A stretch of 64,000 nt of DNA from Moniliella sp. 'wahieum' (taxonomy: Eukaryota > Basidiomycota > Moniliellomycetes > Moniliellales > Moniliellaceae), in assembly GCA_003971905.1 (NCBI GenBank), contig RSEE01000014.1:558001-622000 (forward strand), read 5' to 3'. A program made the translations under genes and the position numbers. This document shows positions 11,946 through 22,369 of this stretch, in pieces (position 1 is the first letter of the stretch; every line of letters begins with the position of its first letter). The notes under the pieces are model-generated. The model was not told the DNA's origin, made no database searches, and saw only the letters and a list, made by a program, of their open reading frames with translations.

Positions 11946-12988
11946 ATGACTGAGAGGCGATACCAGCAATTGCACAGCATTGGCTCGGGCGGTGGCGAGC
12001 TGCCTAGCCCATTCTTGCACCTACGCCCAAACCCAGCTCGACGCCATGCCTGCAAGCTACTCATCTTCCTCCTTGCCTTGGGCGGGACGTGTGTCCTGTT
12101 TGTCTGCGTTATCACGCCAGGAAGGTACATCCGTGGTTCGGGAGAAATGGAGAATATCGCTGCCTTCACGACGACAGACTTCACTTCTCCCTCATCAGCT
12201 CTGATATCCACCAACGTACCCGAGCCAAAATTGAAGTCCAACATCACGGGCACGAATGGAGCCCTAGTACATTCATCATCATCATCTCCCTCTCCATCGC
12301 CGGCGTCTTTGGTACCTATCCCTTTGGTTGAACTGTCCAACTCAGCTACCACACATTCTGAGCGAATCATTCTTTTCCTCCAAGCCGTCTTGGGACTGGC
12401 CGATGATCCCTCAACGTGGATGTTGCCCCTGGACTGGACAGATTGGCTCATCCCATCCAACCGCGCCGCGCAGGATGTGGCTTTGGAAAGGCTAGTGAGT
12501 GAGGGAAGAGTGAGCAAGGAGGATTGGTCATTGGTGCGTATGGAACGCAGAAGGGGCCCATCAGTGTGTGGACTAACGCGTCTGTCGTCTCTATGGATTA
12601 GTATCGCTCCAACCCACTAGTCTGGGAGCGGGAGCATGGGTCGAAAGGAGTCGTCGTATTCAGCAAGACCTATTGTCCCTCCTCCAAGCGGGTCAAGAAA
12701 CTGCTGACTGATCTCCAGGCAAAGTTCACCGTGGTAGAGGTGGACGTCCGTCGTGAGTGCTCCTCCTTGGGGGTCGGTTACCCCAATAACCTATTGTACT
12801 GACTCTGCCCGTTTCTGTTGTTAGCCGACTACGTTGCGTTTCAGCCTGCTTTGGCGTATGTTACGGGCCACATGAACGTGCCTACTGTCGTTTTAGGTGG
12901 TGACGTGCTGGGCGGCTGGGATGATTTGGCAGTGTTGCATGAGCAACACCGCCTGCAGGAGTTGCTGAAGAAGGTGGACGCGCTGTGA
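11946..12988 (+). CDS. Membrane-anchored monothiol-type glutaredoxin (GRX6/7-like)
   Basis: Glutaredoxins reduce protein-glutathione mixed disulfides. This one starts with a short cytosolic segment and a hydrophobic anchor at residues 38-56 (LLIFLLALGGTCVLFVCVI). A Ser/Thr/Pro-rich stalk follows, then a C-terminal glutaredoxin domain. That resembles yeast Grx6/Grx7 of the ER and Golgi, with the domain in the lumen. Exons: 11946-12533, 12602-12752, 12825-12988. Introns: 68 bp (GTGCGT) and 72 bp (GTGAGT). The active site is YCPSS (Cys at about residue 221), so the second Cys of CPYC is absent. MNVPTVVLGGDVLGGWDDL supplies the cis-Pro and the glutathione-binding GG loop. Total 300 residues, with no frame break. 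The start follows the longest clean frame before the anchor. Confidence 0.88.
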
Positions 12989-13268
12989 CGGGGATGAGGG
13001 CTAGCTGCCACAGGTGGGTGTCTCCCTGTGCGTGTCGAAGTGGATAAGGGCTGCTTGCTACAGGGCTTCTGCGCCCACTGAGTGCATTTTGTGCATTGTC
13101 CATGCGGGCTCACTTGTTGCTCCAGACGGGAGGCGAATCTGGATGGATGGATGGCAGACCGTCTAGACCCACCACAGGCACAGAGGAGGGTAGACCCACC
13201 ACAGGGAGGGTAGGTGCATCTGTCAGAAAGCGTGAGAATCTGCAAGTCTGAAACGATGAAAGCGGAGC

Positions 13269-13282
13269 GTTGAAAGTTGAAA
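13269..13282 (+). repeat. Heptamer GTTGAAA x2
   Basis: Two exact head-to-tail copies of the 7-bp unit GTTGAAA lie in the septin upstream region. The same period recurs in many spacers of the window. Confidence 0.7.
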
Positions 13283-13550
13283 GCGAAGAGGGAGCGTCGA
13301 TCAATTGATTCGATGCGACGGCTGCTTCCAGGGGGCAGGTACCCGGTGAAAGTTGCAAGGTGAGCCTGACATGTGACAAGCCAGGACAGGCGGGCGAGGC
13401 GGCGCGCGCGACGTGGGGACACTGGCCCTCTGCTGGCCCCCCGGCAGAAGACCGCGCGCGGGGCGACACAGGCGCCGTGCCGCACCCGCCCGACGTGGAG
13501 CAGACAGCCGCGGCGGGGGCAGTGTGCCACGTCTGCATGCACCCGGGCCC

Positions 13551-13588
13551 AGCCCAGCCCAGCCCAGCCCAGCCCAGCCCAGCCCAGC
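13551..13588 (+). repeat. AGCCC pentanucleotide array (7.6 copies)
   Basis: Perfect tandem AGCCC units end 82 bp before the septin ATG, so the array lies in the promoter or 5' leader. A related pentamer array lies at the same distance upstream of ARP3. Confidence 0.9.
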
Positions 13589-13669
13589 TACATCTGCCCA
13601 TCCACACCCGCCGCTCGCCCCGCCCCCCTCCACCACCTTGCTCCCCCTCGGGTCCACTCCATCCTCACC

Positions 13670-15008
13670 ATGGCTGACATTGCGCCTGCCCCTGTCGCTC
13701 CCGCGCCCGCTGCGCCTGAGCATGCTCGCAAGAAGCTGTCCGGCTACGTTGGCTTCGCCAATCTGCCCAACCAGGTCCATCGCAAGAGCGTCCGCAAGGG
13801 CTTCACCTTTACCTGCATGGTCGTCGGCGAGAGCGGGCTGGGCAAGTCGACGCTCGTCAACACTCTTTTCAGCACCACCCTCTACCAGCCCAAGGCTGTC
13901 CCTCCCCCTCATGCTGAGCGCCCGTCGACGGTGGCCATCGAGTCGATCAGCGCTGACATTGAGGAGAGCGGGGTGCGTCTGCGTCTCAATGTGGTTGACA
14001 CCCCCGGCTTTGGCAACTTTGTCAACAACGACGGCTCCTGGAAACCGATTGTCGAGAACATTGAGCAGCGTTTTGATGCTTACCTCGAGCAGGAGAACCG
14101 AGTGAACCGCAACAAGCTCCTCGACAACCGTGTCCACGCTTGTCTCTACTTCATCCAGCCCACCGGCCACGCATTGCGGCCCATCGATGTGGAGTTTATG
14201 CGCCGTCTGCACACTAAGGTCAACCTTATTCCTGTCATTGCCAAGTCGGACACGCTCACCGACGAGGAGATCAATGCCTTCAAGGAACGCATCCTCGCCG
14301 ACATTGCTTACCACCAGATCGACATTTTCCATGCTCCCGTCTACGACAATGACGACGAGGAGACGTACGCGGAGAATGCTGAGATTGCTGTACGTACTTT
14401 TGCTACCCTTTTGTAACCCATATGTTGGTTGTACACTCACCATTTTATGGGACTTTCAGCGCAAGATTCCCTTTGCGGTCGTGGGCTCTAACTCGGAGGT
14501 GGACACTGCTGATGGCCGGCGTGTGCGTGGGCGTGCGTACCCTTGGGGCGTGATCGAGGTGGACAACGAGGAACATTGCGATTTTGTCAAATTGCGCCAG
14601 ATGCTCATTCGGACCCACATGGAGGAACTGAAGGAGCACACCAACAACACGCTGTATGAGAAGTACCGCACTGAGAAGTTGTTGGCGATGGGAGTGGCCC
14701 AGGACCACTCGGTGTTCAAGGAAGTGAACCCGGCGGCTAAGATGGCTGAAGAGCGAGCACTGCACGAAGCCAAGCTGGCCAAGATGGAGAACGAGATGAA
14801 GCTCGTCTTCCAGCAAAAGGTTGCCGAGAAGGAGGCCAAGTTGAAGCAATCCGAGGAGGAGCTTTACTCGCGCCACCGCGAGATGAAGGAGGCTCTCGAG
14901 GCCCAGCAGGCTGAGCTGGCTGACCGCAAACGGCGGATCGAGATGGGCCGTCCCCTCACGCCGGAAAAGCAGAGCCAAACCAAGAAGAAGGGCTTTTTGC
15001 GCAACTAA
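13670..15008 (+). CDS. CDC3: Septin, CDC3 group
   Basis: This GTP-binding filament protein assembles into septin rods at the bud neck or septum. Two exons (13670-14389, 14460-15008) flank a 70-bp GTACGT intron; the protein is 422 residues. Visible in order: a Pro/Ala-rich head, a polybasic segment (HRKSVRKG) for lipid binding, the P-loop GESGLGKS (about residues 52-59), switch [14 protein letters not shown], the G4 motif AKSD (about 191) and the septin unique element around [17 protein letters not shown] charged coiled coil runs from about 345 to 410. Assignment to the CDC3 group rests on [20 protein letters not shown] and [21 protein letters not shown]. No frame break. A 380-residue minus-strand frame over this gene is an antisense shadow. 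Confidence 0.94.
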
Positions 15009-15422
15009 GGGGTATCTTGCCTGCCGTATCCCTGCTTCCCTGTTGCTGGGTGGCGCGTGGCTGACAGCATTTGCTACGTACCTCACCCACCCTACTCCTC
15101 TTACTTTCGTTCCTTGCCGAGCGCGGTTCCTCCTTGCCCTTTCTTCTTGCGGCCATGCCATATCCCCGCTGTCACCGTTTTCTTCCCATGGTCCGTGGAT
15201 CCCCAATGCACCCTACAGCTCTCCCTTACCTTGGCTGTAGGCTTTGTCCGACGGAATAGGATGACTCCCTGTTGGGCATGAATGTACAGGCGTGCCCGCA
15301 AGCATTAAATTGGAAAAATACGAAACAACTATGAGCAAAACAGGTAGTCCTGGCATGGTGGTAGCGGCATTGACATCGTTTGCATTTCTTCTGTCGACGG
15401 CCGTACGCTCCGGTCAAATTCT
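15009..15422. other. Convergent septin/ARP3 3' spacer
   Basis: These 414 bp hold the 3' ends of both convergent genes. The sequence is pyrimidine-rich after the septin stop and A+T-richer near 15300-15340. No gene is seen. Confidence 0.5.
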
Positions 15423-16785
15423 TTACACGCCACCCAGGATCGAAAACTTGCGCACTATGCTCGGACCGTGCTCGTCATAGTCGGCCTTGGTGTAGCAAAA
15501 GTTATAGAAATCGGGTAACGAACCAAGAAGAGAGCCACCATACCAAACGGCGTAGCGCTGCATCTTGTGTGAAATAACGTTCACGTCCATTCCTGACGAG
15601 CGAGCGTTCCCGCCAGCCGCAAGTTCGGAAGCGGCAAGGCGACGATCAACAATGTCCCGTAGGTCCTTCTTCAGTCGGGCGCCAAAGTGCTGGAACATGG
15701 TTGACCCCCCCGAAAGGACAATGTTCTTGTACAACCCTCTGCGCACGTCGATCGGGCTACCCTGAATCACGCTGTCGACCACCTCGGGGAGAGGGGTGAG
15801 GAAATCCGAGGAGAGAATCTCCGGGTTGAAGAAGATCTCAGGTGCAAGGAAGCGCTCGTAGCCCACGTCCACATCGTACGTCTTGTTGGTCACCTTGTTC
15901 TCCCCCGTAAAGCGTTCAAAGTACTTGTAGGGGTCCGCGTCGTACTTGCGGAACTCGCGAACAATATCTTGGCAAACATAGCAATAGTCCTCCTTGATCT
16001 TCTCGGCAACCCGGCGGCTGTCCTCGGGTGGGATGTGGGCGGCCTCCCCGCGGTCACGGAGCAATTGTTGGACAAAGTAGGTAATGTCCCGCCCGGCGAT
16101 GGGGATGTGCTTGATCGAGCTTCCAATCACGTAGCCCTCAGCAACCGGAATGACGTGGGTCACACCATCGCCCGAGTCAACGACAGTACCGGTCAAAGTA
16201 CGGTCGGTCACCTTATTGGACGTCCAGGAAGCTGCAAGAGCCAAGACAGCCTGAACGGCAATGTAAAGCCCCTTGATGTTAAACGACTCGAAAAAGATTT
16301 CGGCCGTCATCTCGCGGTTCTCAGGAGGGTTGAGCGGAGGCTCAGTGAGCATGGCATAGTGTTCTTCGGGCTCGGCGCGAAGGTACTTGAAGATGCACTG
16401 TTCCCAGTACCGCTCCATATGGTCCCAATTGTCCACGAGACCATGACGAATCGGCTGTTCGACTTGGTACGACTTGGCATGAGCGAACGCCTCGTCACCA
16501 ATGTAAAAGTCCAAGTCCTCGATTCCACGCTTCGTTGCCAGGTTGCCAGCACCGCCTAGGCCCGCTGGCTTGGTTGGCACGCTTGGCCGCCCGGAACCCG
16601 ACGAAGCAGCGGCGCCGCCTTGGGGGCGAAGCGCGATGGCGGTGGGGAAGACAAATGAAGGCTCCGAGTTGCCGGCATACCTGCGGGAAGGATTAGCATG
16701 GGCACAGAGCAGCGAGGAATGCAACGCACCCGATCTTGGAGAAGCCAGTGCCGTTGTCGAGGATGATGACGTTGGAGCGCGACAT
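15423..16785 (-). CDS. ARP3: Actin-related protein 3 (Arp2/3 complex subunit)
   Basis: Arp3 is one of the two actin-like subunits of the Arp2/3 complex that nucleates branched actin, mainly at endocytic patches. A short first exon (16730-16785) encodes [19 protein letters not shown] and is split from the rest (15423-16680) by a 49-bp intron with a GTGCGT donor. The junction gives the actin-fold GYAGN. Arp3-specific sequence includes [37 protein letters not shown]-type and [20 protein letters not shown]. The ATP-binding [13 protein letters not shown] is intact. Predicted length 437 residues, with no frame break. It faces OLA1 across a 1.7-kb spacer. Confidence 0.95.
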
Positions 16786-18481
16786 GCTGGGCACTGCAAC
16801 AAGGCTGAGCCAGAGAGTGGTGGGGGGCTGCGAGCGACGCAGCGAGGCAATGGCCGTGCACACCGCCTGCCCTGCCCTGCCCTGCCCTGCCTTGCCTTGC
16901 CTTGCCCAGCCAGCCGGCGCAGGCACCACGCCGCGCTTCCGTCCCAGCCGCTGCTTACATCAGCACCCAGCCGCCACAGATGCGTGCGAATCTTAATCAG
17001 CACAGCGCGTCCGGGGTAAACCTTCCAGCTGCAACATTGCGATAACGCTTCTCACTATCATCGTCATCAGGCCTCAGACCCGGACCAGTACCTGCTGGGA
17101 GACTTGGGCCCAACGATAAAGATGGGAGAAGGAAAGTAGGGCGCCCTCTCCCCTTTAGTTTGCTTGCCAGCCCCAACCATGCGCCAGCAAAATACGCCTA
17201 CTACAGTAAAACGTCACTTCTATTTACACTCTCCCGTCGGCATCTCCCTAATAGATAAAGTTGTCTCTCCGCGCGCTTCCATGGTCTGTATTGCCTTTTA
17301 TCCTCAGACTATGGCATCTGCTATTGCATGACGACCAAATCCTGGCGGACATTTTGCTTGCTCCACTGGAACGTGTCGACGTTGGCATCGGCACTATCCC
17401 AAAAAAGTTATCTTTACGCTACATAAATCCCGCAGAGAGTATCACACACCAAAATTGCTGGTAATCTTGGCTTTTGGCTGTGTGGCTGGGAAGATGGTGG
17501 TACTGATGATATACGACGTCTGGATCTCTCTACGACTGAATTCGTGGCTCTACCATTCTTTGTGCCATCTTTCGTTTGTACAATCTCGAGTCGATTTTCG
17601 GTTTTTTGTTCACATATAATGGCGGTGGATATAGAAAAAGGTCACATCATCAACTGATGGATAGCCACATCTATTCCACCCCATGTGCCCGTGAACCCCC
17701 ATGATTTCGCATCAATCACTGTACCGTCCGGTCCTCACGAGCTTCATCACGGTGCTTCCCACACTTGGCCTCCGTTGTCATTTTTTACGACGTGGTGGAA
17801 TGCAAAGGGAATGATTTCTCTTTCGCCATGCATCATGTCATGGCATCTTATAAATGGTGTGTGGTTATAGAGGTTATCATGTCATCGGGGAAGACGGGTT
17901 CATTTGCAGTTTATGGACTTTCGGCAGCCCTTCTTGGTTTTGAGCTCCCTTTGGCATGTCCCCAAGGAATAATGAGCTTGAGTATACGCTGTGAGAGACG
18001 TCTGGAGGATGTGGCGGTGGAGCTCTATACTTACTAGTGGAGCAGGGGTGGTACGTGACGCGCGTGACGTCTGAGAGAAAGCCGAGAGGGGGTGGAGACT
18101 GTGCGAGTGTGGGGGTTCCTTCATGTCCTCGAGATTGACGATCCAAGGCCAGCAACTACTAAACGCTCGCACAGTAACGTTTAACTAGGCTACCACTAAT
18201 GCGGTGGACACAGTGCTCCTGCTCCTCTTGTTTGTGGCTCTTTGCGGTGGTGTGGGGTCCACCAGGCTCGGTGGTGGCGCGGTTCTAGGGTTGGTGATGA
18301 CGTCAGGAGCGGAATTCAAATTGCGCCGTGGGAGACTGACGCTGTGCGCGCATGTAGAAAAAATATCGTGGGCTAATAACTCAGTTCAAACTTCCGCAGC
18401 GGCTTCGAGCGGCTTCGACTTCGCGATCATCTTGCGTTGGAGTCGACTGCGGCTTGACCTTTCCACCACCACCAACACACC
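16786..18481. promoter_or_regulatory. Divergent ARP3/OLA1 upstream region
   Basis: This 1.7-kb spacer lies between divergent genes. It holds a pentamer array (listed separately) near ARP3 and an A+T-rich middle (about 17170-17660). A GTGACGCGCGTGACGTC palindrome-like block sits near 18054-18070, and a pyrimidine-rich leader with CACCACCAACACACC precedes the OLA1 ATG. Small ORFs show no recognisable content. Confidence 0.45.
16867..16908 (+). repeat. CTGCC/CTTGC pentanucleotide array
   Basis: About eight tandem pentamers (five CTGCC-type, three CTTGC-type) begin 82 bp upstream of the ARP3 ATG. In the ARP3 sense the unit is GGGCA. Compare the AGCCC array 82 bp upstream of the septin ATG. Confidence 0.88.
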
Positions 18482-19738
18482 ATGCCTCCCAAGAGCAAGA
18501 AGAATGCCGAACCAGAGACGAAGGCCCGTCTGGGTCGTCCCTCTAACAAGTGCGTATATCACCTTTTCAGCTCTTTAGGCGGCGTTTGGATCGTTTATAT
18601 TGACCTTGTGTAGCCTCAAGATGGGTATCGTGGGTCTCCCCAACGTGGGCAAGAGTTCCCTCTTCAATGTGATTGCTAAGGTAGACTTGGGCAAGTCGGC
18701 CAACTTCCCGTATGCGACCATTGAGCCTGAAGAGGCTCGCGTACCTGTGCCCGATGACCGGTTCCTCTGGCTTGTGGACCAATACAAGCCCAAGAGCCAG
18801 ATTCCCGCCTTTTTGACTGTGATTGATATTGCCGGTCTGACTGCCGGTGCCTCGACTGGTGCGGGTTTGGGGAACCATTTCTTGTCCAACGTCCGCTCGG
18901 TTGACGGCATCTTCCAGGTTGTTCGTGCCTTTGCGGATGACGAGATTATTCACGTTGAGGGTGATGTGGACCCCGTGCGTGATATGGAAATCATTTCTAA
19001 GGAGTTGCGCCTGAAGGACATCGAGTGGGTCGAGAAGACGCTGGAAACGGCCAAGACACGTGCTCGTGGTGCGGGCAACTCATCTCTTGAAGACAAGCGC
19101 AAGAAGGAGGAAATTGCGACGATTGAGAAGGTCCTCAACCTTCTCCAATCTGGCCGGGACGTGCGTAAGGGTGACTGGAACCCCAAAGAGATTGACACGA
19201 TCAACGAAATGCACCTCCTTACTGCCAAGCCCGTTATCTATCTCGTTAACTTGAGCGAGAAGGACTACGTGCGGAAAAAGAACAAGTGGTTGCCCAAGAT
19301 CAAGGCCTGGATTGACGAGAACAACCCGGGTGACTCGCTCATCCCCTTCAGCGTTGCCATGGAGGAGCGTCTTGTTTCCCTCGGATCGCCCGAAGCTGAG
19401 GCTGAGGAGCTCAAGACTCTTGGTCCCAATGTGACCGGGGCCTTGGGCAAGATCACCAAGGCAGGTTACGATGGCCTTGACCTGATCCGTTACTACACGG
19501 CTGGGCCTGACGAGGTGCGCGCGTGGACTATCCGTTCGGGTACCCGGCTCCCAAGGCGGCTGGGGTGATTCACACCGACTTTGAGAACAAGTTCGTCTGC
19601 GGTGAAATCATGTCCTTCGATGACCTCAAGGAATACGGATCTGAAAATGCTGTGCGTGCGGCGGGCAAGTACGCTCAGCGGGGACGCAACTGGATTGTTG
19701 AGGATGGCTCGATCTGCTACTGGAAGGTGGGTGCCTAA
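18482..19738 (+). CDS. OLA1: Obg-like ATPase 1 (YchF family)
   Basis: OLA1 is a cytosolic P-loop ATPase linked to ribosomes and translation control. Exon 1 (18482-18549) encodes [20 protein letters not shown] 64-bp intron (GTGCGT) joins it to 18614-19738. Landmarks: P-loop [46 protein letters not shown] and NLSEKDY, where NLSE replaces the NKxD of GTPases (typical of ATP preference in this family). The TGS domain begins at [11 protein letters not shown]. One C is missing from a C run near 19543-19545. Adding one base of frame recovers [16 protein letters not shown] and [15 protein letters not shown]. Read that way it has 397 residues, as expected. It converges on NTF2. Confidence 0.94.
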
Positions 19739-19886
19739 TGGGGGGTACTACTTCCAATATCATACTTTTTGAACTTGTTCCGTTATGCTTTGAACCCACA
19801 GCTCGGGTCGGGATACGTTCGTCACGCGCCTCAAAACGATGGGTTGCAAACGACATTTCGACCGAGGGATCATACGATCGCGTGAG

Positions 19887-20378
19887 CTACATATGCACCA
19901 GACGGAAGATGTCGTTGAGTACATAAAATGTCCCCTCTTGGGACACGAGGGTGAAGGCCTGGGTAAACCGAAGTGGCGAAGTCATGTTATCACCCACAAC
20001 AGTACCCGTAACAAGCACTACGAGGCCACCGGGACCGGTGGGCTGGACATCCACAGTGACGACTTGGTGCTTGATTGTTTGGAAGGGGAATGACCTGAGT
20101 TTCTCGATGATGCTGGCGTGCCGGCGTGTTGCGAACCCTCGAAGGTGAGCATCGAGTTATCGCGCTGTGGGGAAGGAGGTGAGCGACGCTCGAAGTGCCT
20201 GGGGGGAGGGGGGGGCGACCCGAGAACGCACATAAAGCGGCGCAAGGCCGGGACGCGAGGCGTCGAACTGGGTGTAATAGTACTGCACAAACTGAGGAGA
20301 GATGCACAAGTCAGATGAACCGCGAAGAAGCAGGCAGGCAGGGGACGCAGGGCTTGCCTGATGGGCGACAGCCTCCAT
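19887..20378 (-). CDS. NTF2: Nuclear transport factor 2
   Basis: NTF2 imports Ran-GDP into the nucleus and binds FG-nucleoporins. Three exons fit: a 21-bp micro-exon (20358-20378, MEAVAHQ), 20232-20291 (FVQYYYTQFDASRPGLAPLY) and 19887-20164. Intron 1 (66 bp) starts with GC rather than GT (CAG|GCAAG) and ends CTCAG. Intron 2 (67 bp) has a GTGCGT donor. Exon 3 begins RDNSMLTFEGSQHAGT. One base is missing near 20117, after which the frame gives IIEKLRSFPF, KHQVVTVDVQPTGPGG, LRFTQAFTLV and FYVLNDIFRLVHM-stop. Length is 119 residues against about 125 in yeast. It diverges from the epsin gene across 481 bp. Confidence 0.9.
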
Positions 20379-20859
20379 GGCGTGGGGATGGGTGTGGTGG
20401 AAACGGCGATGTGCAGGAGACGTGCTGGCTTGGCCGCCGAGGCGCTGCCGATGGCGCCGAGGGGTACCTGCTCACTATAGTCACTTGCCGGCGTGGTCAG
20501 CGCTCCTTGCGCCGCACAGGCCATAGCCATTGCCATATCCCAGACTCAGCCCCTGCCAACCCTAGCGCAGCAGCAGCTCCGATCGGCGGGGCACGTGACG
20601 CCGAGCGTGACGCAGGTCCTGCAATGTTCAAAGGCGGATGCGCGCGCACTCCGCAATCCGCGGCGCGGGGGCAGGCTCCGCGGGAGGCAGGCCGCAGACT
20701 GCCCCCATGCCCGGTGGCTGGCTAATCGCCCTGGGCGGCTGCGACAACCACGTCGCAGCAGCAGGCGTGGACGCTGGCAGGCCCGCCTCGCCCTCACCAT
20801 CTCCCCCCCCAACAACCACCCTCCTCTCCCGCGCTCGCTCGGCCTGTCTCGTGCCCGCC
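20379..20859. promoter_or_regulatory. Divergent NTF2/epsin promoter region
   Basis: This 481-bp G+C-rich spacer contains CAGGCAGGCAG-type repeats near the NTF2 side and a pyrimidine-rich leader (20785-20855) before the epsin ATG. No gene is supported inside it. Confidence 0.45.
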
Positions 20860-22369
20860 ATGTCCTTCCACAACATGGGAAAGTCGGCCATGCGTGTGTC
20901 GAAGAACTACATCAAGGGCTACACTGAAACCCAGGTCAAGGTCCGCCAGGCCACCAGCAACGACGCATGGGGCCCCTCTGGCCAGATCATGAACGAGATT
21001 GCCCAGCTGAGCTACAACCAGAACGACTTCATCGAGATCATGGAAATCCTCGACAAGCGTCTCAACGACAAGGGCCGCAACTGGCGCCACGTCTTCAAAT
21101 CGCTCACTCTCATTGACTACCTTCTTCATTCCGGTTCCGAGAACTGTATCCTGTACTTCCGCGACAACATCTATCTTATCAAGACTCTCAAGGAGTTCCA
21201 GCATCTTGATGAGGATGGCAAGGATCAAGGTGCCAATGGTGCGTTTTCCGTCTCTCTTCCTTCCGGTGCCTTGTGCCAATGCGACTCGATACTAACCTGC
21301 CTCTCCGCCAGTCCGCCAAAAGGCCAAGGATGTGACCAGCCTTCTCCAGGACGAGACGCGTCTGCGCGCCGAGCGTGCTGGACGGACTAGTATGAGGGAC
21401 CGCATGATGGATCGCGACTCGAGTTTCAACGATGATCCTCCTCCCCCGCGGCGCATGGACCCCAATGCGGCTCGTCGGAACAAGGAAGACGAGGACCTGC
21501 GTCGTGCCATCGAAGAAAGCAAACGTTCCTATCGCCAAAATGAGGCCCGCCTCCGTGCCGAAGCGACTGACGAAGAAGAGTTGCAGCGTGCTTTGGAGCT
21601 CTCTCGCCAAGAAGAGGAGGCTCGTATCCGCGAGCTGGAGGAGCAGAACCGCAAGGCACTGTTTGACGACAACTTGGCGCAGCCGCTGGTTGACGTCAAC
21701 GGGGCGCAGAACGCGACGTTGCAGCCTCAGTACACGTCCTTCAATCCGTACCTTCAGCAACAGCAGACGGGATTCAACCCATACCTTCAGCAGCAGATGC
21801 AAGAACAGGCTGCTCTCCAGGCCCAGTGGCAGCAACAGCAGGCTGAGCAGCAGCGACAGTGGGAGCTTCAGCAAGCTGCCCAGCAGTACCAAGCGATCAT
21901 GATGGGCCAGCAGCAGCAGTCGATGCAAATGCAAATGCAGCCCATTCAGCCTCAAGCTACTGCTGTGGGCTCTCGCAATCCTTTTGCAGCCCATCCTCAA
22001 GCGGCAGCCCCCCAGCCCCAACCTCAACCTCAGATTCAGCCCGTCTTCTCTGCTCCGGCTCCTACCTCGAGCGTCTCCCCCGCACCACCGCAACCGATCC
22101 AGCAGACAGCGTCCAACCCACCTCCTGTGCGGGTGGATCAGTCGGGCAAGTTCGACGAGCTCAACCGCCTCCTGGCACAGGGCGATGGGGTGGATACGTT
22201 TGGCAATGTCGGGGACCAGCGCTTGGGCCATGGTCAGGGTCGGGCCAATATCATGGCGACACAGCAGCACAATGCGCAGATGGGTCAGCAAGCGTTCCAG
22301 AACGCCTTTGGTTCGGCTCCTCAGGCTGCGCAGGCGCACCAGGCCGAGCAGCCTTTCTTTCAAATCTGA
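20860..22369 (+). CDS. Epsin (ENTH-domain endocytic adaptor, ENT1/2-like)
   Basis: Epsins bind PI(4,5)P2, ubiquitinated cargo and clathrin at endocytic sites. Exons 20860-21238 and 21312-22369 flank a 73-bp GTGCGT intron; the protein is 478 residues. The ENTH domain fills residues 1 to about 130 (KNYIKGYTETQVKVRQATSN, WRHVFKSLTLIDYLL). Two ubiquitin-interacting motifs follow: DEDLRRAIEESKRSY (about 186) and DEEELQRALELSRQEEE (about 213). A long Gln-rich region carries two FNPYLQQ motifs and one NPF (about 348) that could bind EH domains. The C-terminus has a DELNRLL patch. No frame break. A 391-residue minus-strand frame here is the antisense of the Gln-rich region. Confidence 0.94.

Larger units (their letters stand above)
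12989..13669. promoter_or_regulatory. Glutaredoxin-septin spacer and septin promoter
   Basis: No separate gene is supported. The spacer includes a doubled heptamer GTTGAAA (13269-13282), an A/G-rich stretch and, just upstream of the septin ATG, the AGCCC array listed separately. Long frames that cross it on both strands are only open through lack of stops in G+C-rich DNA. Confidence 0.45.

Noticed and set aside
13301-14443. 380-residue minus-strand ORF opposite the septin
   Set aside because: It mirrors the septin coding frame, has no family features, and the plus strand holds a complete CDC3 with a good intron.
21188-22363. 391-residue Leu/Arg-rich minus-strand ORF opposite epsin
   Set aside because: It is the antisense of the Gln-rich epsin region; the low-complexity repeat explains the lack of stops.
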